From Pelomyxa schiedti (lineage: Eukaryota; Evosea; Pelobiontida; Pelomyxidae): 64,000 nucleotides of DNA. Both the position numbers and the translations under genes were made by a program. This document shows positions 22,637 to 35,580 of the stretch, one piece after another; the stretch's first letter is position 1, and the number at the start of each line of letters is the position of its first letter. The notes beneath the pieces are model-generated. The model was not told the DNA's origin. It made no database searches and saw nothing but the letters and a program-made list of their open reading frames with translations. The stretch lies in assembly GCA_020536535.1 (NCBI GenBank), contig JAHLWZ010000825.1:37461-101460 (forward strand), read 5' to 3'.

Positions 22637-24331
22637 ATGCACCGCGGCACCGTGGAGCGCCACCGCGTGGTTGTTATTGTGGGAGCGACTGGCACAGGCA
22701 AGTCCAAGCTCGCTGTGCATATCGCACGGCGTGTGGGTGGCGAAATTATCAACGCCGACGCCATGCAGACCCACCGCGGCCTCGATGTGATCACCAACAA
22801 GCCCCTATCCTCCGAGATGCACGGAGTTCCCCACCACTTGTTCTCGGTCGTCGACGACTTTGCCGAGCCCCCCCCTGGTGACACCTCGACGAAGCCTCCC
22901 AGTGCGGCGACGACTGGCCCAGCAAAGACCGACATTATGGGAGGAGGTAGCCACGCCGACGTCCGGTGGTGGGTTGGGGAGGCACGACGGCTCGTGGCCG
23001 AGATCGAAGGAAGGGGACACGTTCCCATAATTGTTGGCGGATCGCACTACTACGTGTACTCTCTGTTGTGGGGTGAACTCATCGCCGACCCGGACGGAAA
23101 CGGCAATCCTGAGACTGGAACTGCAACCCCAAACAGGATCGAGAGCGAGATATCGACAGAGAGCGAGGCTGAACGCCGGTTGAAAATCGAGAACGCGGAA
23201 ATGATACGCGCGGCGCTGCAGAATTTGGAAGCGGAAAAGAATTCCGCGAAGGACGGTGCAGGCGGAGCGTCACCGTTGGTAAAGCAGCAGTTGTTCGATG
23301 TGCTGTCGCGTGTGGATCCAGCAATGGCGCAGAAGTGGCACATAAACGAGACGAGGAAGATTGTGCGGTGCTTGAACTTTTATCTTCAGAACGGGAGGCC
23401 GTACAGCCAGGCGGCTGCAGAGAAGAGAGTCTGTGAAAGTAAACCTGAGTATGAACCGTGTTTACTGTGGGTCGACTGCGACCTGAAGGAGCTAAGCGCT
23501 AAGCTCTACCAGCGCGTCGATGAAATGATTGGAATGGGGGCCGTAGAGGAAGTCGCCGAGCTGCGGAAAAAAGTGATGAGTATATTTCCCGAGAGTGATG
23601 TGGTCAAAGGCCCGGAAGGACAACTACCACCAAGACTCTTTGAATTAGGGTTAATGCAATCTATAGGCGCTCAAGAACTCTGGGAAAGCTGCCTCAACCC
23701 TAGGCTCCCAAGTGGTGACTACTCACCGCTCCTGGAGCAAGGAATTTCCGAAATGAAAAAAAATACTGTAAGATATGTACACACGCAATTGCGATGGATT
23801 CGTAACAGGTTGATGCACAAGTCTGTTCTCTACCGGATTGATGCAACTTGTTGTCTTCCAAGTGAAACACCCAAGCAACTTCATGCTTGGGAAGACTGCG
23901 TTGGAAACCCCGCCGTCGAAATAGTGGAAGAGTTTCTCAGAAGTGGCCCACATGCTGCGCTCCCGTCCACTCCAAACCCTGAAGAATCACTCACGACCAC
24001 ACCAACATCAACACTACAAACCCTCACTTCAGAACACTCCACCAACAGTTGTTCCTCTTCAAATATCTCAGTCACCACAACTCCAAGCACCACAGAGACT
24101 CAGCAACCACAGCTGCGAGAAGGACAACACCCCATTCAACACTCCGTTTCAATCACACAGCTCACAGTTCCCACACAGACTGAGTGGAAAAAACACTTGT
24201 GTGAGGTCTGTGGTGTGACAGTCAATGGGCCACACGAATGGCAAGCACACATAGCGTCCAAGAAGCACAAGGCAACAAAAAGAAGGACTAACAAATTGGC
24301 GCTCCAAACCAAAAACAAAACCAAAGACTGA
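22637..24331 (+). CDS. TRIT1: tRNA dimethylallyl (isopentenyl) transferase
   Basis: A single exon of 564 residues. The enzyme transfers a dimethylallyl group to A37 of tRNAs that read UNN codons. The P-loop VVIVGATGTGKSKLAVHIA is followed by EIINADAMQTHRGLDVITNK, the substrate-binding region (the more usual motif is DSMQ), then GVPHHLFSVVDDF and the strand VPIIVGGSHYYVYSLLWG. Downstream are the tRNA-contacting helices (RPYSQAAAEKRV). The C-terminus carries a matrin-type C2H2 zinc finger (CEVCGVTVNGPHEWQAHIAS) as in TRIT1 and yeast Mod5, after a Ser/Thr-rich linker. The ATG at 22637 was chosen because it lies just before the P-loop and after the MITE. The first 400 bases are strongly GC-rich. 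Confidence 0.92.
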   Translation: MHRGTVERHRVVVIVGATGTGKSKLAVHIARRVGGEIINADAMQTHRGLDVITNKPLSSEMHGVPHHLFSVVDDFAEPPPGDTSTKPPSAATTGPAKTDIMGGGSHADVRWWVGEARRLVAEIEGRGHVPIIVGGSHYYVYSLLWGELIADPDGNGNPETGTATPNRIESEISTESEAERRLKIENAEMIRAALQNLEAEKNSAKDGAGGASPLVKQQLFDVLSRVDPAMAQKWHINETRKIVRCLNFYLQNGRPYSQAAAEKRVCESKPEYEPCLLWVDCDLKELSAKLYQRVDEMIGMGAVEEVAELRKKVMSIFPESDVVKGPEGQLPPRLFELGLMQSIGAQELWESCLNPRLPSGDYSPLLEQGISEMKKNTVRYVHTQLRWIRNRLMHKSVLYRIDATCCLPSETPKQLHAWEDCVGNPAVEIVEEFLRSGPHAALPSTPNPEESLTTTPTSTLQTLTSEHSTNSCSSSNISVTTTPSTTETQQPQLREGQHPIQHSVSITQLTVPTQTEWKKHLCEVCGVTVNGPHEWQAHIASKKHKATKRRTNKLALQTKNKTKD

Positions 24332-24489
24332 CAGGCGATTGGAAACCTCAACTTTTTTCGTTGTTTGCTTTCCTCTCTGAGAGCCGGAACTCTCAAGTTC
24401 AAGTGCGAAAAAATTCCCTTGCCAAGACTGGACACTTCACAAAGGAGGAAGGGACAATACACTACACGACGGAAACGACGACAATTGAC

Positions 24490-25997
24490 ATGAAGCCCCA
24501 GGAGGCCAAGCCGCTCCCTGTCAGCACCACAACAGCGACTTCGACGCAGAATCAGAGCACTGGGGTGTGTCTGCCATTTCCTCGATCGGTCAATGTCGGA
24601 GCAGTGGAAGGAATTCCTTCCACAGTCTCGTCTCCTGCATTGAGCCAGCTCTTCTTGTTCGTGAACTGATTATCTGTTTCTAGGGGGGTAACGACGAGTT
24701 AGCGGCACTGCTTCAGGGCGGCGCTTTGGTTGGCGGCGCGACCGCTTTTCCTGGGATGAATGGGTTGCTCGGTACTTGCATACATGGCGTACATTACCCG
24801 TGGTGCGCGTTTATTGTGGGCGTAAATAAACTCGTGTTCAGGTGGGTTCCCCAGAGTAAATCCTTTATGTTGTTAGTGTGAGCAACAAGTAAACGTAACC
24901 GGCAGAGGGCTCCCTATTACCGTGCAACAGCTGAGAACGAGGAAACTCTTACCTCTTCACAATACTATGGTGAAACCAAACATGGCCATTATTGGGAACC
25001 ACGCTTTGGCGAATGTACTTTGCGTTTTGGAGATACACGGATTCCTCAAGGGCGTGGATGGAACAAGGTGGACCCCAACAACGGAGTGGAATTCGCTCCA
25101 ACAAAGAGCCAAATCGGAGTTCGATGAGTGGTCTATTGCCCAACGCACCAGGCGGAATTCTGGAAATACACCAATATCTCCTACAGAAGAAGGACCTAGC
25201 AGTGCACCGGCGTCTTCCACACCAGCCCCAGTAGCACCTACAACCCAAGCAAATTCAAGTACTCCAGCTAATCCAACTCCTCCGGTCAATTCCACTCCTC
25301 CCACTGGCACGGGTGTTCCTGAAGTTGTTGGAAAGTTTGATGATCACGGAGTAACATATGTATCCTTGAAGTACTCATTTCACAGACACTGATCAATTCA
25401 CAGTGGAGGATCAAATATGAAAATAACGTGCACTCTGTATCCCTTCCTATTGCGGCTCGTATTCATCTGCTTGAGGTCATAACAAACTATGAAAGTACTT
25501 TAGCGGCAGTAGCAGCAGCCACAGCAACTGTAAGAAGAAAAGCCTGCAGCAGACGCCCAAGAATAATCCAAACTGAACCTCAGCAAGCAGTCTCTCCGGT
25601 AGCACACCGGCACATCAGCCAAAAAGAGCAACAGTTTGAATTTGACATCAACTCAGTGAAAGCAGAGAAAGCCGGGTCTCTTGACCCAAATGCTCAATCA
25701 AGTGACAATACAGACACTGAAGATGAAGGCACAGTACCGCTTAATCCAAAATCAGCTTCAGTACCGCCTGCACCCCCAAAATCGCCAGTTCCACAATTAC
25801 CACGGCCTCTGGTAGCTGACAATGGAGAGCAAGGTTATGATGATGGAGATGAGTCAGATCCAGATGACGGAGGCTATGCAGATACATTTGCTAACAGTGA
25901 AGACGACTATTGTCCACCCACACCAAAGAAAAGAAGAGGGAAAGGCACTGGTCTGCCACGTGGTGGATCTCGTGTCGTCCCCAAGGGAGGATTGTAG
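24490..25997 (+). CDS. Hypothetical acidic, probably nuclear protein; exon model uncertain
   Basis: The ATG at 24490 opens MKPQEAKPLPV. An intron near 24564 leads to a Gly-rich segment (GGGNDELAALLQGGALVGGA). Between about 24900 and 25130 two frames are open and I could not decide between them. Further on, a Ser/Thr/Pro-rich linker (PASSTPAPVAPTTQANSSTP) runs into KFDDHGVTY, then across an intron (donor GTATCC, acceptor TTCACAG) into WRIKYENNVHSVSLPIAAR. The C-terminal part is acidic (SSDNTDTEDEGT; DDGDESDPDDGG) and ends with a basic run, PKKRRGKGTGLPRGGSR, a plausible nuclear localisation or nucleic-acid-binding tail. I recognise no family. One gene is more likely than two, because no stop or start separates the parts convincingly. 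Confidence 0.5.
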
Positions 25998-26164
25998 AAA
26001 TGTTTATAAAATAAATAAGTAAAGATTTTCAACTTATCGTGACGTTGGCTCTTTCTTCTTAAGGTGCCGTCCTGAATGGTATGTCAAAGATCTTTTTTCA
26101 ATTTCCTTTCTTCTCGTTCCCAACTTGTTTCCGTTTACATTGCCGATTAAAAAATAAACGGAAG

Positions 26165-29100
26165 ATGTGCGAGAGATTCGCGCAGTCCTCGTCTGTCATT
26201 GATGCATTGCGTACAATTGTGAACAACTATAGTGGCGACGTAAGCATACTGTTGGAACTACTGCAGAATGCTGACGACGCCGGCGCCACTGTCGTTAGGT
26301 TAGTGTTGTTTTTTGTTGGTGTGGCCTTTTGAGCACACGACACGTTACGATGGCTTTTTCTAGGTTCATGTTGGACCCGCGCACTTACGAGTGCAATTTA
26401 CCGGAGCCACGCCCTGACGAATTTTTTCCTTGTGTGGGTCGAATGCGGCCGTGGTGTGGGCCTGCTCTGTATGCTTACAACAATGCCCTCTTCACTGCGC
26501 AGGATTATGCCAACATATCTAGTTATCTCTGCCCCCCCCACGTCAATGTTTGTTAAACTCCTTCTTCTCCCTGCTATCAGATATTGCATCTATGGGTATG
26601 CTTTATGCAACACTAGGAGTTCATTGACCTTCTATATTCCCAGGCAAAATGAGGGATCTCACAAAGACAGGAAGATTTGGCCAAGGCTTCAACTCAGTTT
26701 ATCACATCACTGATCTTCCTTCCTGGGTTAGTGGTGACTACCTCACTTTCTCTGACCCACACGGTGCTTATGTCTATCCCACACTTTATGGTCTAAAAAT
26801 TCCCCTCAGCATTGCCGCCAAGGTGTGTTGCATTCCACATGGAGTACTTTTCCAACTCAAATATCTCAGAGGCAAGAGCAATTTAGGATGTACAATGTAT
26901 TTGAAAATATATTTCAGCCATCCAAACCTGGGGCTAGTCCATTTGTGAATGGGACCCTTTTCAGGTTTCCTCTGAGAACAGAGACTCTTGCCAAGCAAAG
27001 CTTGATTAAGAATGTTGCAGCAACTCCTGATTTGATTCATGCACTGTTTATTGATCTCATTGTTAGTACCTAAGCTGACTTTGTAGCCCTTCACATTCCG
27101 ATAGGATAATCCTGCCATTTCCTTGCTCTTTTTGAGAAATGTGGAAAGGATTGAACTCTATAACCCAGATCTTGTCTGTGTAGCATCTGTTTCCCCACGG
27201 GACCCACTTCTTCTTTGCCGTAAACAATTGCAATCTGCACTGGTTTCCATGTCAACTAAGCCGCTTCATAACGAAACAAAAGTGTTTACCTGCACCACAA
27301 CTATCAATATAACTAGGCTAGGTTCGTTCTTTTATTTTCGTAGTGCCTAAACAAAAAAACAGACATCACCACATCTGAACAATGGGTTGTTTACCAAATA
27401 CTTGGTGGAAAGGCGTGTCCTATGGCATCCCGTGATCACACTTTAAAGCCACTTGCCGGTGTTGCACTTAATTTGAATGGGCCTGTCAAAGGGAAGGTAC
27501 CTGATTTCTATGCTGACAACTGTCTAATATCCTTGCCAGATTTTTTGCTCTTTGCCACTTCCAATAACGTCAAACCTTCCATTCCACATCAATGGGTTCT
27601 TCTCTATGACAAGCGATCGCCGTTCCATTGAAATTGAGACACATGTTAGTGGAGTTCAAGATGATAAAGTACGATGGAATAAGACCTTACTTCTTGATAT
27701 GGTTTGTGCTTCCACGTTTATTACTCAAAGAAGTGACTCTCCTTAGGCAGCACCTCTAGCACTTCAACTTTTGCAAGACCATAAAGAAACCCTTAGAGAG
27801 AGAATATACTCCTTCTTTCCTACAAATGCAACCATTTTTCCACTCTTTGTTGAACAATTTTTTATGCTGTGCTGGGATCAAGAATCTCCAAAGGCCTTAT
27901 TTCTTTCGGGACTTGAATGGGTCACCCCACAAAAAGCTTGTTTTCTGAGGCATGACTCTGTTTTCTAAGCCACTTTTTTAACACTAAACACCAAAGTGGC
28001 GAATTTAAACCAGGCCAGCCTCAGACCAGTGAGCTCCTTCGAAAATTTATTTCTCTTGGCTCTTCTTTGCGCATTATTGATAAAAGCGAGCCAATTGTTG
28101 AAATAATCAAAGCCTCACCTGCACTATCACACCTCATAAGCCCGAAGCAGAACCTCCTGTGCCCATTATTAGTTAGAACATTACTGCGGAGTTCCCATTC
28201 AACAGTGATACGAAGTTCTAGAATGAGTTCTCCTCTAAAGCATCTTATATTGCAAGATTCCTTGAGTAATGGGTGCTTGTTTCTCGTTATTCATAATAAT
28301 ATTTTCCTCACCCACCTACAGGCTTTTACTTAATTACATTTTCTCTGACTTGGCTTCTTTACCATCTAAGGATGTTGCTACAGAGCTTTACAATTTACCT
28401 TTGCTAGTAACAGCTGATGGACAGCTGGTCCTCGTGGGGAAATCCCCTCTTATTGTTGCATCATCTGAGGAAGTTGAAAAACTTCATGATGCGGAAATGA
28501 TGCATCCACGTCAGGTAAACCGATTCTCGTTTGTTAGTGCAAACAAATTGTAGGTGGAAATTAACCCTTGTGGACTGTTCACAAACCCAACATTCATAAG
28601 TTCAATTGCCCTCTATGAGCTAAAAACTCCAACCGTTTTTTCTGCTGTTCTTTCAAAAAAGCTTCCTCCAAAATGTAACGGCATTGCACCGAAGTACCTT
28701 ACAACAGCTTCAACTACATTTCCGTCATCACCTCCTCCAACACTTTCCACACCACTGGGATCTTCACCACTTTATGGTAGTTCCCCAGTGCGAGAGTCTT
28801 TCCTAACACCCCAACCACCTTCTTCGGATCCTAATGTTTTCTTTTTCACTTGGGATAAAGCAACTGTCCCTCCTCAGTTTCTGGAATGGACGTGGAAACT
28901 TATATCAGGCATGAAACTATCTCTTGCTGAGAGAAATACTCACTTTGGTGCTCTGGCCCTGGTGCCCACACAGAATAATCTACTTGTACTTTTGAATTCT
29001 GCAAGCAAGGTCATGTGGCAATCTCGAAGTTTACCGAGTAAGGTTTGCCGCTTCCAATCAAGTTTAGTGCCCCACTGGCAATAAAATAATCTTTTCTCCA

Positions 29101-32100
29101 AGGTATCTCAGGTCTTATTGAAATTGCATTGCTTGGTATTTGATGAATCAATCGGCTCTGAGACCACAGCTGCTATCCAACCTCTTCTTAGTTTCTCTCC
29201 CCAAGTGGCCACGAAACCTCATTTTTTCAATTTTGTTGAAGCCCTTCGTGGTGTAAGAGACAATATACTCACTCTGCCTCCTGCTGACCTGGCTTCACTT
29301 TCCCAAGTTCTGGTGGATTTGTTTTCCCCTGGCACTCTTGATAGTCATCAGTCCACATTTCTGTGCAGCATCCCCATTTGGAGGACTATCACTGGAGCCC
29401 TCCATGTTATCAAGAGGGGTACAACGTTCCTTGTTTCTGAGCCAATGTACAATCATCCGGCCATTGCAAGTTGCCTGGAGGAAATCCAGTTAAATTTTAT
29501 ACCATGTGCCTCAGCTGCAGAGGAGTCCCTCTTGAAAGAACTTGGAGTTGAGCAGCTGAAGTTTAATTCATTTGTAGAGGCTATTTTACCTGTTTTGTTG
29601 CTCAGATCTCATGGAACAAGCGTTCCTTGCTCATTGGATGGTTCTTTCCCTTCTGTTATGCAACATCTGTCAGGCCACCAGCTGAACATAGATAAGGTAG
29701 TAACTTTCCGTTTTCGGCACAGTTCTTAGACATTATAGGCAAGAGTTCTTCTTCAAACTGTGATGGACTCTGGTGAGCCCATCCCGATGGATACATGCAA
29801 AGTACTTTCCACTGTACCATGCATCTGCACAGCTGCTTCAAATTATAAATGTCCCACAGAACTTTTTGATCCCAAAGATCCATTCTTCTGTAGCCTTTTT
29901 CCATCACACTCCCAGTTCTTTCCACTTGTAAGCACAGAAAACACCCTCAAACAACTGCGCCGTATGAAATTGAACACGCAATCTAACCCCTCGGCAATTG
30001 GAGTCAAACTTTGTCTCATGAGAGTCGCTGAATTGCAGAATAGTGGAACTCTAAAACCACAAGCACTTTCCCAGCTTAGCTGTGAGGCAATACGTTGTGT
30101 ATTACTGCCGCATATTTCATCTGAAGGTAAAAAACAGCTACTTGCAATTGAAGAGATTCCCAAATTACCTTTCATTCCCTGCAAGCAGGGTGACATGTTT
30201 GGAAGCCTCTCCCACAACCCAGAGCACACTCTTGTCTCAATACAGCAAATTTGTGCATCCCATAAAACTGAGATGGTATGTGGCACGCAACAGCCTGTTC
30301 TCAACTTGCAAGAGTTCCTTCGCGAAGATGAAATTGACCAGCTTATTGAATTTATCACACCACCACGATCTTCTGTGGTTCTTGCCCACTTATGTGTATT
30401 GGTTTCCCATTTTGACGACTTTGTTGGGGATATGAATAAAGTTGGTGCGAGGGCGGTTATCGCGTCTCTGAATGAGCTTGGAAAACAATTAAAGTACCTC
30501 ATTGTAATGTCTTGACAACTCTTTTTTAATCCTGCTTTTACCAGGAAAGAAAAACCCTTGCTTAAAGAGATACAGAAATTCTTTTCTGACTCGACATTAT
30601 TATATCCCGTTTTTATAGCGATGAGAAACAAGTTCCATTTGGTGCACCCTTCCATGGTAGTTTATGCCCGATTGTTTCACTCAAATCCGTCCTAAGAATG
30701 TGACAATTCTTTTTCTTACTTTTTTAGCTTTCCCTAGGAGAAGCAGTTCCTCCATTTGTTTTTGAGCTTCCAAAGGAAGATACTGATATTATTTCATTGT
30801 TAAATCAGCTTGGTTCACCTATCCCCGAAATTCCCACCGTAAAACAAATTGTCAACGGTCTATCCATGATGAAATCCTCCATCAACAATAGATCTATCCC
30901 AAAGTAATACCGTTCTCTGAACGTTAAATTAACGAGATTCACAGAGATATCGTATTAGTCATCTGGAGATGTTTACAAAAATTTGCAGGAGAACCCTCCT
31001 TGAAATTTGTTGTCGCCGAGGTTTCTTTCGTTGACCAGGATCCTGTGCATGTCCACTAACGGCGGAGTAGGATGACACCTTATGTGATGTTTCCGAGTGT
31101 TATATATCTGATGCCCCTTGGATCCTTGAGAAAATTGATAAGAGTTTAATCAAATTTGTTGATAAGGTTGAAGGAGATGAATCCTATCACCTTCTGACTA
31201 AATAATTGCCAGGATCATTCTGACACTGCCAAAAAATTGGGCTGTTTAGAACTAAGTAAAGCTGCACAGGAATTTCTGCCTGAAGGGACTATTCTTAACC
31301 CTCTCCCTGAAAACACGTAATGAAATTTCCCGTCTGTGACTTCTTATTTTGACGAAGAGATGAAAACCAATTTTGCATGACTATTCAGAAGCGAATACTT
31401 TCCCCAGAATTTTTCAAAGCCCTGTATAGATTATTTTTCTATGCAACTAAACAGGTTCTTACCTTAGCTGTTCTTTTTCTACTTAGAATGTGCAGCGACC
31501 AACTGCTGAAACCATTTCAAATGTGTGCAATCTCAAAATTGTTATAGTTCAGTCCCTGAAAACCCATGTCTTAATTGGTGGGCGAGATATTACTGCGCGA
31601 AGGCAAGGGGAAGAGGCTTACTCTGATGATTACCTACAGCGGAGCCCACCATGTCTATACCTTTCCAAGTTAGTTATTTCCTTTTTCTTTCCTTTTTTAC
31701 CAAAGTAGGAGTGTTCCACTATGGGACCTCTATCTGGCCTTGATAGCTGAAAATATGAAACCGCTTCTTAATACTGAAAAACTGGACACAAATATTCTTC
31801 GTACAGTGTTGGCTGCCGATCCCTCAACAATGGGACTAGTGCTCAACAAATTCAAAGTTAGTTTTCCATTTCCAATGTATTACCCTGAAATTTGCAGATA
31901 CCCGATGTGATGCCCGAAGAAACATTGCTAACAAAACCAACTTCCCCTCCTCCAATTCAATCGGAAGTTCGGCAGCTCACACAAACAGACACTCCTGGGG
32001 AAGTACCATCTCCGAAAGAACCCCTGTCAAATGCTACCCCAGTGCAAACGACACAAACAACAGACCCTGTAGTTCAGGATTCTACCCTGAAAAATGCTAA

Positions 32101-33138
32101 ACAACGAAATACTGCCTCACAACTCGCTGAGAATATGCTCGATTACGTGAAAAGTGCTCTAGGTGCTAAGCTGGTTTGTTTAGAAAACACGTTTTCCCTT
32201 CAAACTCTTCTTCAGAAACCAGGAACGGTGAATTCTAGTATACACACGGACGAGACCATTATCCATTGCACAGATAGAAGCCCTGAAATTGGTTTTTAAT
32301 TTCCTATTGCTGTTTAGAGTTTAACTGATGTTAAGACTTGGAAGAAGTGGCAACCATAGGCCCTTGTAAAGTATTTGCCGAGAAGTATACCGATGACAAA
32401 AATGCACGTTGTTCATTGACTCCGTCAGACTATTCCTCTTTGCGGTTATTCTGGAACTTGCTTTCTGCACTGATAGTGGCTGTGACAGGAAAGAATTTGG
32501 TCAATGAAGGAGCCGTGCACATTTTCTTGGAGAACGGTGGCACAATTGCCTTCAACTTCCGCAATGCTGTCTATTTCAATCTCCATTACTTTCAGGCGTT
32601 GAATCACCCAGTATGACCTCTCTCGCTTTTTTAATGTGTTTATTTTCCCAGATAGAACTGCGCCAACCTGACAAAGGAACAAGTGTTCTTTCTTTCTGGT
32701 ATGTTACTGTGTGTCACGAGCTTGCACACAATGTTGAGAGCGGCCATAATGCAGCACACAACATGGTGATGCTGAGCATAATTTCCGCTTCCATAAATAA
32801 ATTCATTGAAATGGCACAAGCTACCCTGAAAGTTGTTTCTTCTATTGTGCCCCCAAGTACTCAAGTTCATTTAAAAAAAAAAAATCGCTAATGATCAAAC
32901 AGGTGCTCCCAGTATTGTTCCTGCACATCTCAAAACTACCCCAGCACCCTCCCATCCACCCACTTCCGGGAACCCAAAGTATACATCTCCATCTGACATT
33001 GAAATTAACCTTTTTCTCAGGGTAGAGCACCTTGTTGGTATGTTCCCGCAGCTTGGAAGAGACCAAGCCGAGGCAGCACTAAATGTTGTTGGAGGAAACC
33101 TTGACGCCGCCGTGAAGCTTATTCTTGAAAACCTCTAA
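26165..33138 (+). CDS. Sacsin-like giant protein with GHKL ATPase fold and CUE-like tail
   Basis: A many-exon gene of about 2,000 residues. The N-terminus has the sacsin-type Hsp90-like ATPase motifs: [18 protein letters not shown] (N-box), [18 protein letters not shown], and [20 protein letters not shown] (G-box). The middle resembles sacsin repeat regions ([30 protein letters not shown]; a C-terminal-half ATPase-linked helical region). Near 32690-32760 is an HExxHxxxxxH motif in [20 protein letters not shown], as in zinc metallopeptidases of the WLM type. The last exon encodes a CUE/UBA-like ubiquitin-binding fold ([20 protein letters not shown], then AVKLILENL). Human sacsin instead has an N-terminal UBL domain and ends with J and HEPN domains. 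It is probably a cytosolic protein-quality-control factor. Individual splice sites between 27000 and 32000 were only partly checked. Confidence 0.78.
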
Positions 33139-33237
33139 CAGTAACAAGTTTGTTGTAAGCTTCAAAAAATGAAAATATGTGCAAAAGGTAAATAAATAAG
33201 AGCCACTTTCGTTGATCCTCAGGGCATTTTATTTTTT

Positions 33238-35464
33238 TTAGAGGTTAATAAGCACAAGGCAACAAAGCACGAGCTCAATGACATAAGCTGGTCTGCTGCT
33301 TGCACTCAATGAATTCTCTCCAGAACTTGAGTCTCCTTTTTCGGAAGTGGAGGAATCAAAATGCTCAGAGGTGGATACACTATGTACGGAAGTCGATTCA
33401 GAGGCCGATTCAGAAGTAGATAGTGATCCCACTTCACTATAAATTCCAGGTTCAAAAAGGCAAGAGTGAGATTTCAGGAGGGAGAGTAAACCTCACAGAG
33501 GTAAGCTGACACCCGGGTGTTACATATGGTGTTGTTTCAGAAGACCTGGTGCACGCTGAACTCACGTATCCTGGGGCACACTGTGTACATCCAGAGTCTG
33601 CCAATGAGTAGCCTGTTGTGCAGGTGGAGCACACATCGTCTGCAATACAAGCACCGCATCCTGTGCTTGTGCAGGTCCCTTATATATTTGTTTGGTTGTG
33701 TTGTCTAGGAATCGGGAAAGTGCGAGAAACCGCAGGGAGGCGCTGTACAATCATCACCAGGCCAGGGAATCACTGAGAATTGTGCTGTACCGGTAATATA
33801 AGACGGCTTTTTGGGAAGGTTTTCTGTGTAAAGGAGAGGCTCCATTTGTTAGTCAAAAATGAAATAAAGGAGAGACAACCAATAGTGTCTGAGAAACTTG
33901 TATCTGTTACACATTCACCCTCGACTGAGCATAGCTTCAGGACACATGGGCATGTCATAGCTACTCCTATTATCCATGGTGAATGGGTTTACTCGGAAAT
34001 AGTTCTATCAGTACCGTCGTATGAAAAGAAATTGTATTCATCTCGGGAGAGTTGTGTCCATTGAGTGCCGGTTGTAGGCTTGATTGAAACAGTATCCAGA
34101 CAATTAACATGGGTATGAACAGTAAAAGAAAATCCGTAGTTCTGTTGTGGGTTAGAGAGGAAAAGAGCCACTATTTCGGAGTAGTGAAGTGTGCCTCCAT
34201 GTGTTTAGTCAACCTCGGACCAGTCTTCAAGCGCAAACTGAAAGGTATTGGTAGCAAAATGAGTGCATGAGGTGAATTCCCATTGAATCTTTGGCACATG
34301 AGAACACTCAACTACAAAGGTGAGGAACCTGTTGCTCCCCCCATGATTTTAGTGCTCCCAACTCTTCAAAGGCGTCGGGTGAAATATCAAACCAATTGAG
34401 CCTTGAGCAGGACTGAGGAACTGACGACCCCTCCCAATATGTAGGGCACTCGTCAAGAACAACAACTTCTGTGCTAACGCTTCTAAAAGTATTCCATAGG
34501 CGCAGGCACTGAAGGAACCATAAAAGAGGGAATACAAGAGTGATGGAAACAAACTGCTCCGCAATAATGTGCATTATCCCAGTCCAGTTCACGGAATCTT
34601 TCAGGGGTTACATTTTCAGCAAATACATGGATGATAGTACTTACGCAGCGTAGTGTGTACTGTAGTAGTCACCCCAGAATGAGGGCAAAGGATTGCCATA
34701 ACCACATGCCCAGTCAGTAGGGTCAAAGAATACGGCCCCACCAAGATGAGTTACATTGCTTGCATCAATAAGGGGAGGATCGCAGGCGTTGGGGATACTG
34801 CTGTCACTGTATCCAGCAAAGTTGTTCTTTCCTTGGAAAACAGCACCTACAAGAATCAAGATATGAAAAAGGACTGCAGCTCTTTACCTACAACAAGAGA
34901 GCTTATAATGAAGTCTTCTTGCACGGTTTCAAGTGACGTACTTGTCACCCTGATACTGGCAGGAACCCATATTATATCTAGCTCATCTGAAGTGGACCAA
35001 CACGTTCCGTAACCAAATCTGGAAAAATAACGAGATAAATATAACAATAGAGTTAGCCACAAATTGCATAGGATTGGACACCCCAAGTGTTAAGTTGGTA
35101 CGCACATCATTTGGTACCACGTCCTTGTAGGAGAAACAAGCATCTGAGGTGTTGAAGCCCAGTCATAAATTTCAATTGCCACCTATTTTTTGAAAAGTCT
35201 CTGGTGAACCTTTGTTTTTTTTTTTTTTTTTGGCAAAGATATTAATTACCAAATGGAAGCACATACGGAGTTCAAAGTGACACCATCAGGCAAATTGAGG
35301 ATGCACAGTTGCAAATACGTGGGGTTGGTGCCAGAGTCCACACTGTACCTCAGTCCCTCGCCTGGCACCTCCCTCCCATAATCCCCTTCACCCCCGTCGA
35401 GGGCAACAACTGGTGCTAGTATGGCCACGACCAACACAATGAGGCACGAGTAGGTCGACAACAT
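33238..35464 (-). CDS. Secreted, probably GPI-anchored Cys-rich surface protein
   Basis: The ATG at 35464 starts a clear signal peptide (MLSTYSCLIVLVVAILAPVVA). Exons then encode a beta-rich ectodomain with aromatic and Cys residues (VAIEIYDWASTPQMLVSPTR; FGYGTCWSTSDELDIIWVPA; FFDPTDWACGYGNPLPSFWG). Near the C-terminus are EGF/TNFR-like short cysteine modules (CSTCTTGYSLADSGCTQCAP). The last exon is Ser/Thr-rich (STSEHFDSSTSEKGDSSSG) and ends in a hydrophobic tail (YVIELVLCCLVLINL) with no cytoplasmic residues, which is the pattern of a GPI-attachment signal. I recognise no named family, and exon borders between 33650 and 34650 are uncertain. An adhesion or coat role is inferred from architecture only. 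Confidence 0.55.
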
Positions 35465-35580
35465 CCTCGCACAATTACGCTTAGCAGTACTCAAGGCACC
35501 GAGGGATGTCTTCTCGGGTCGATTTGGCCTTCACGGAAATGCAGACTGTTTAACTTTTAAAAGACACAAAAACCACGAGA

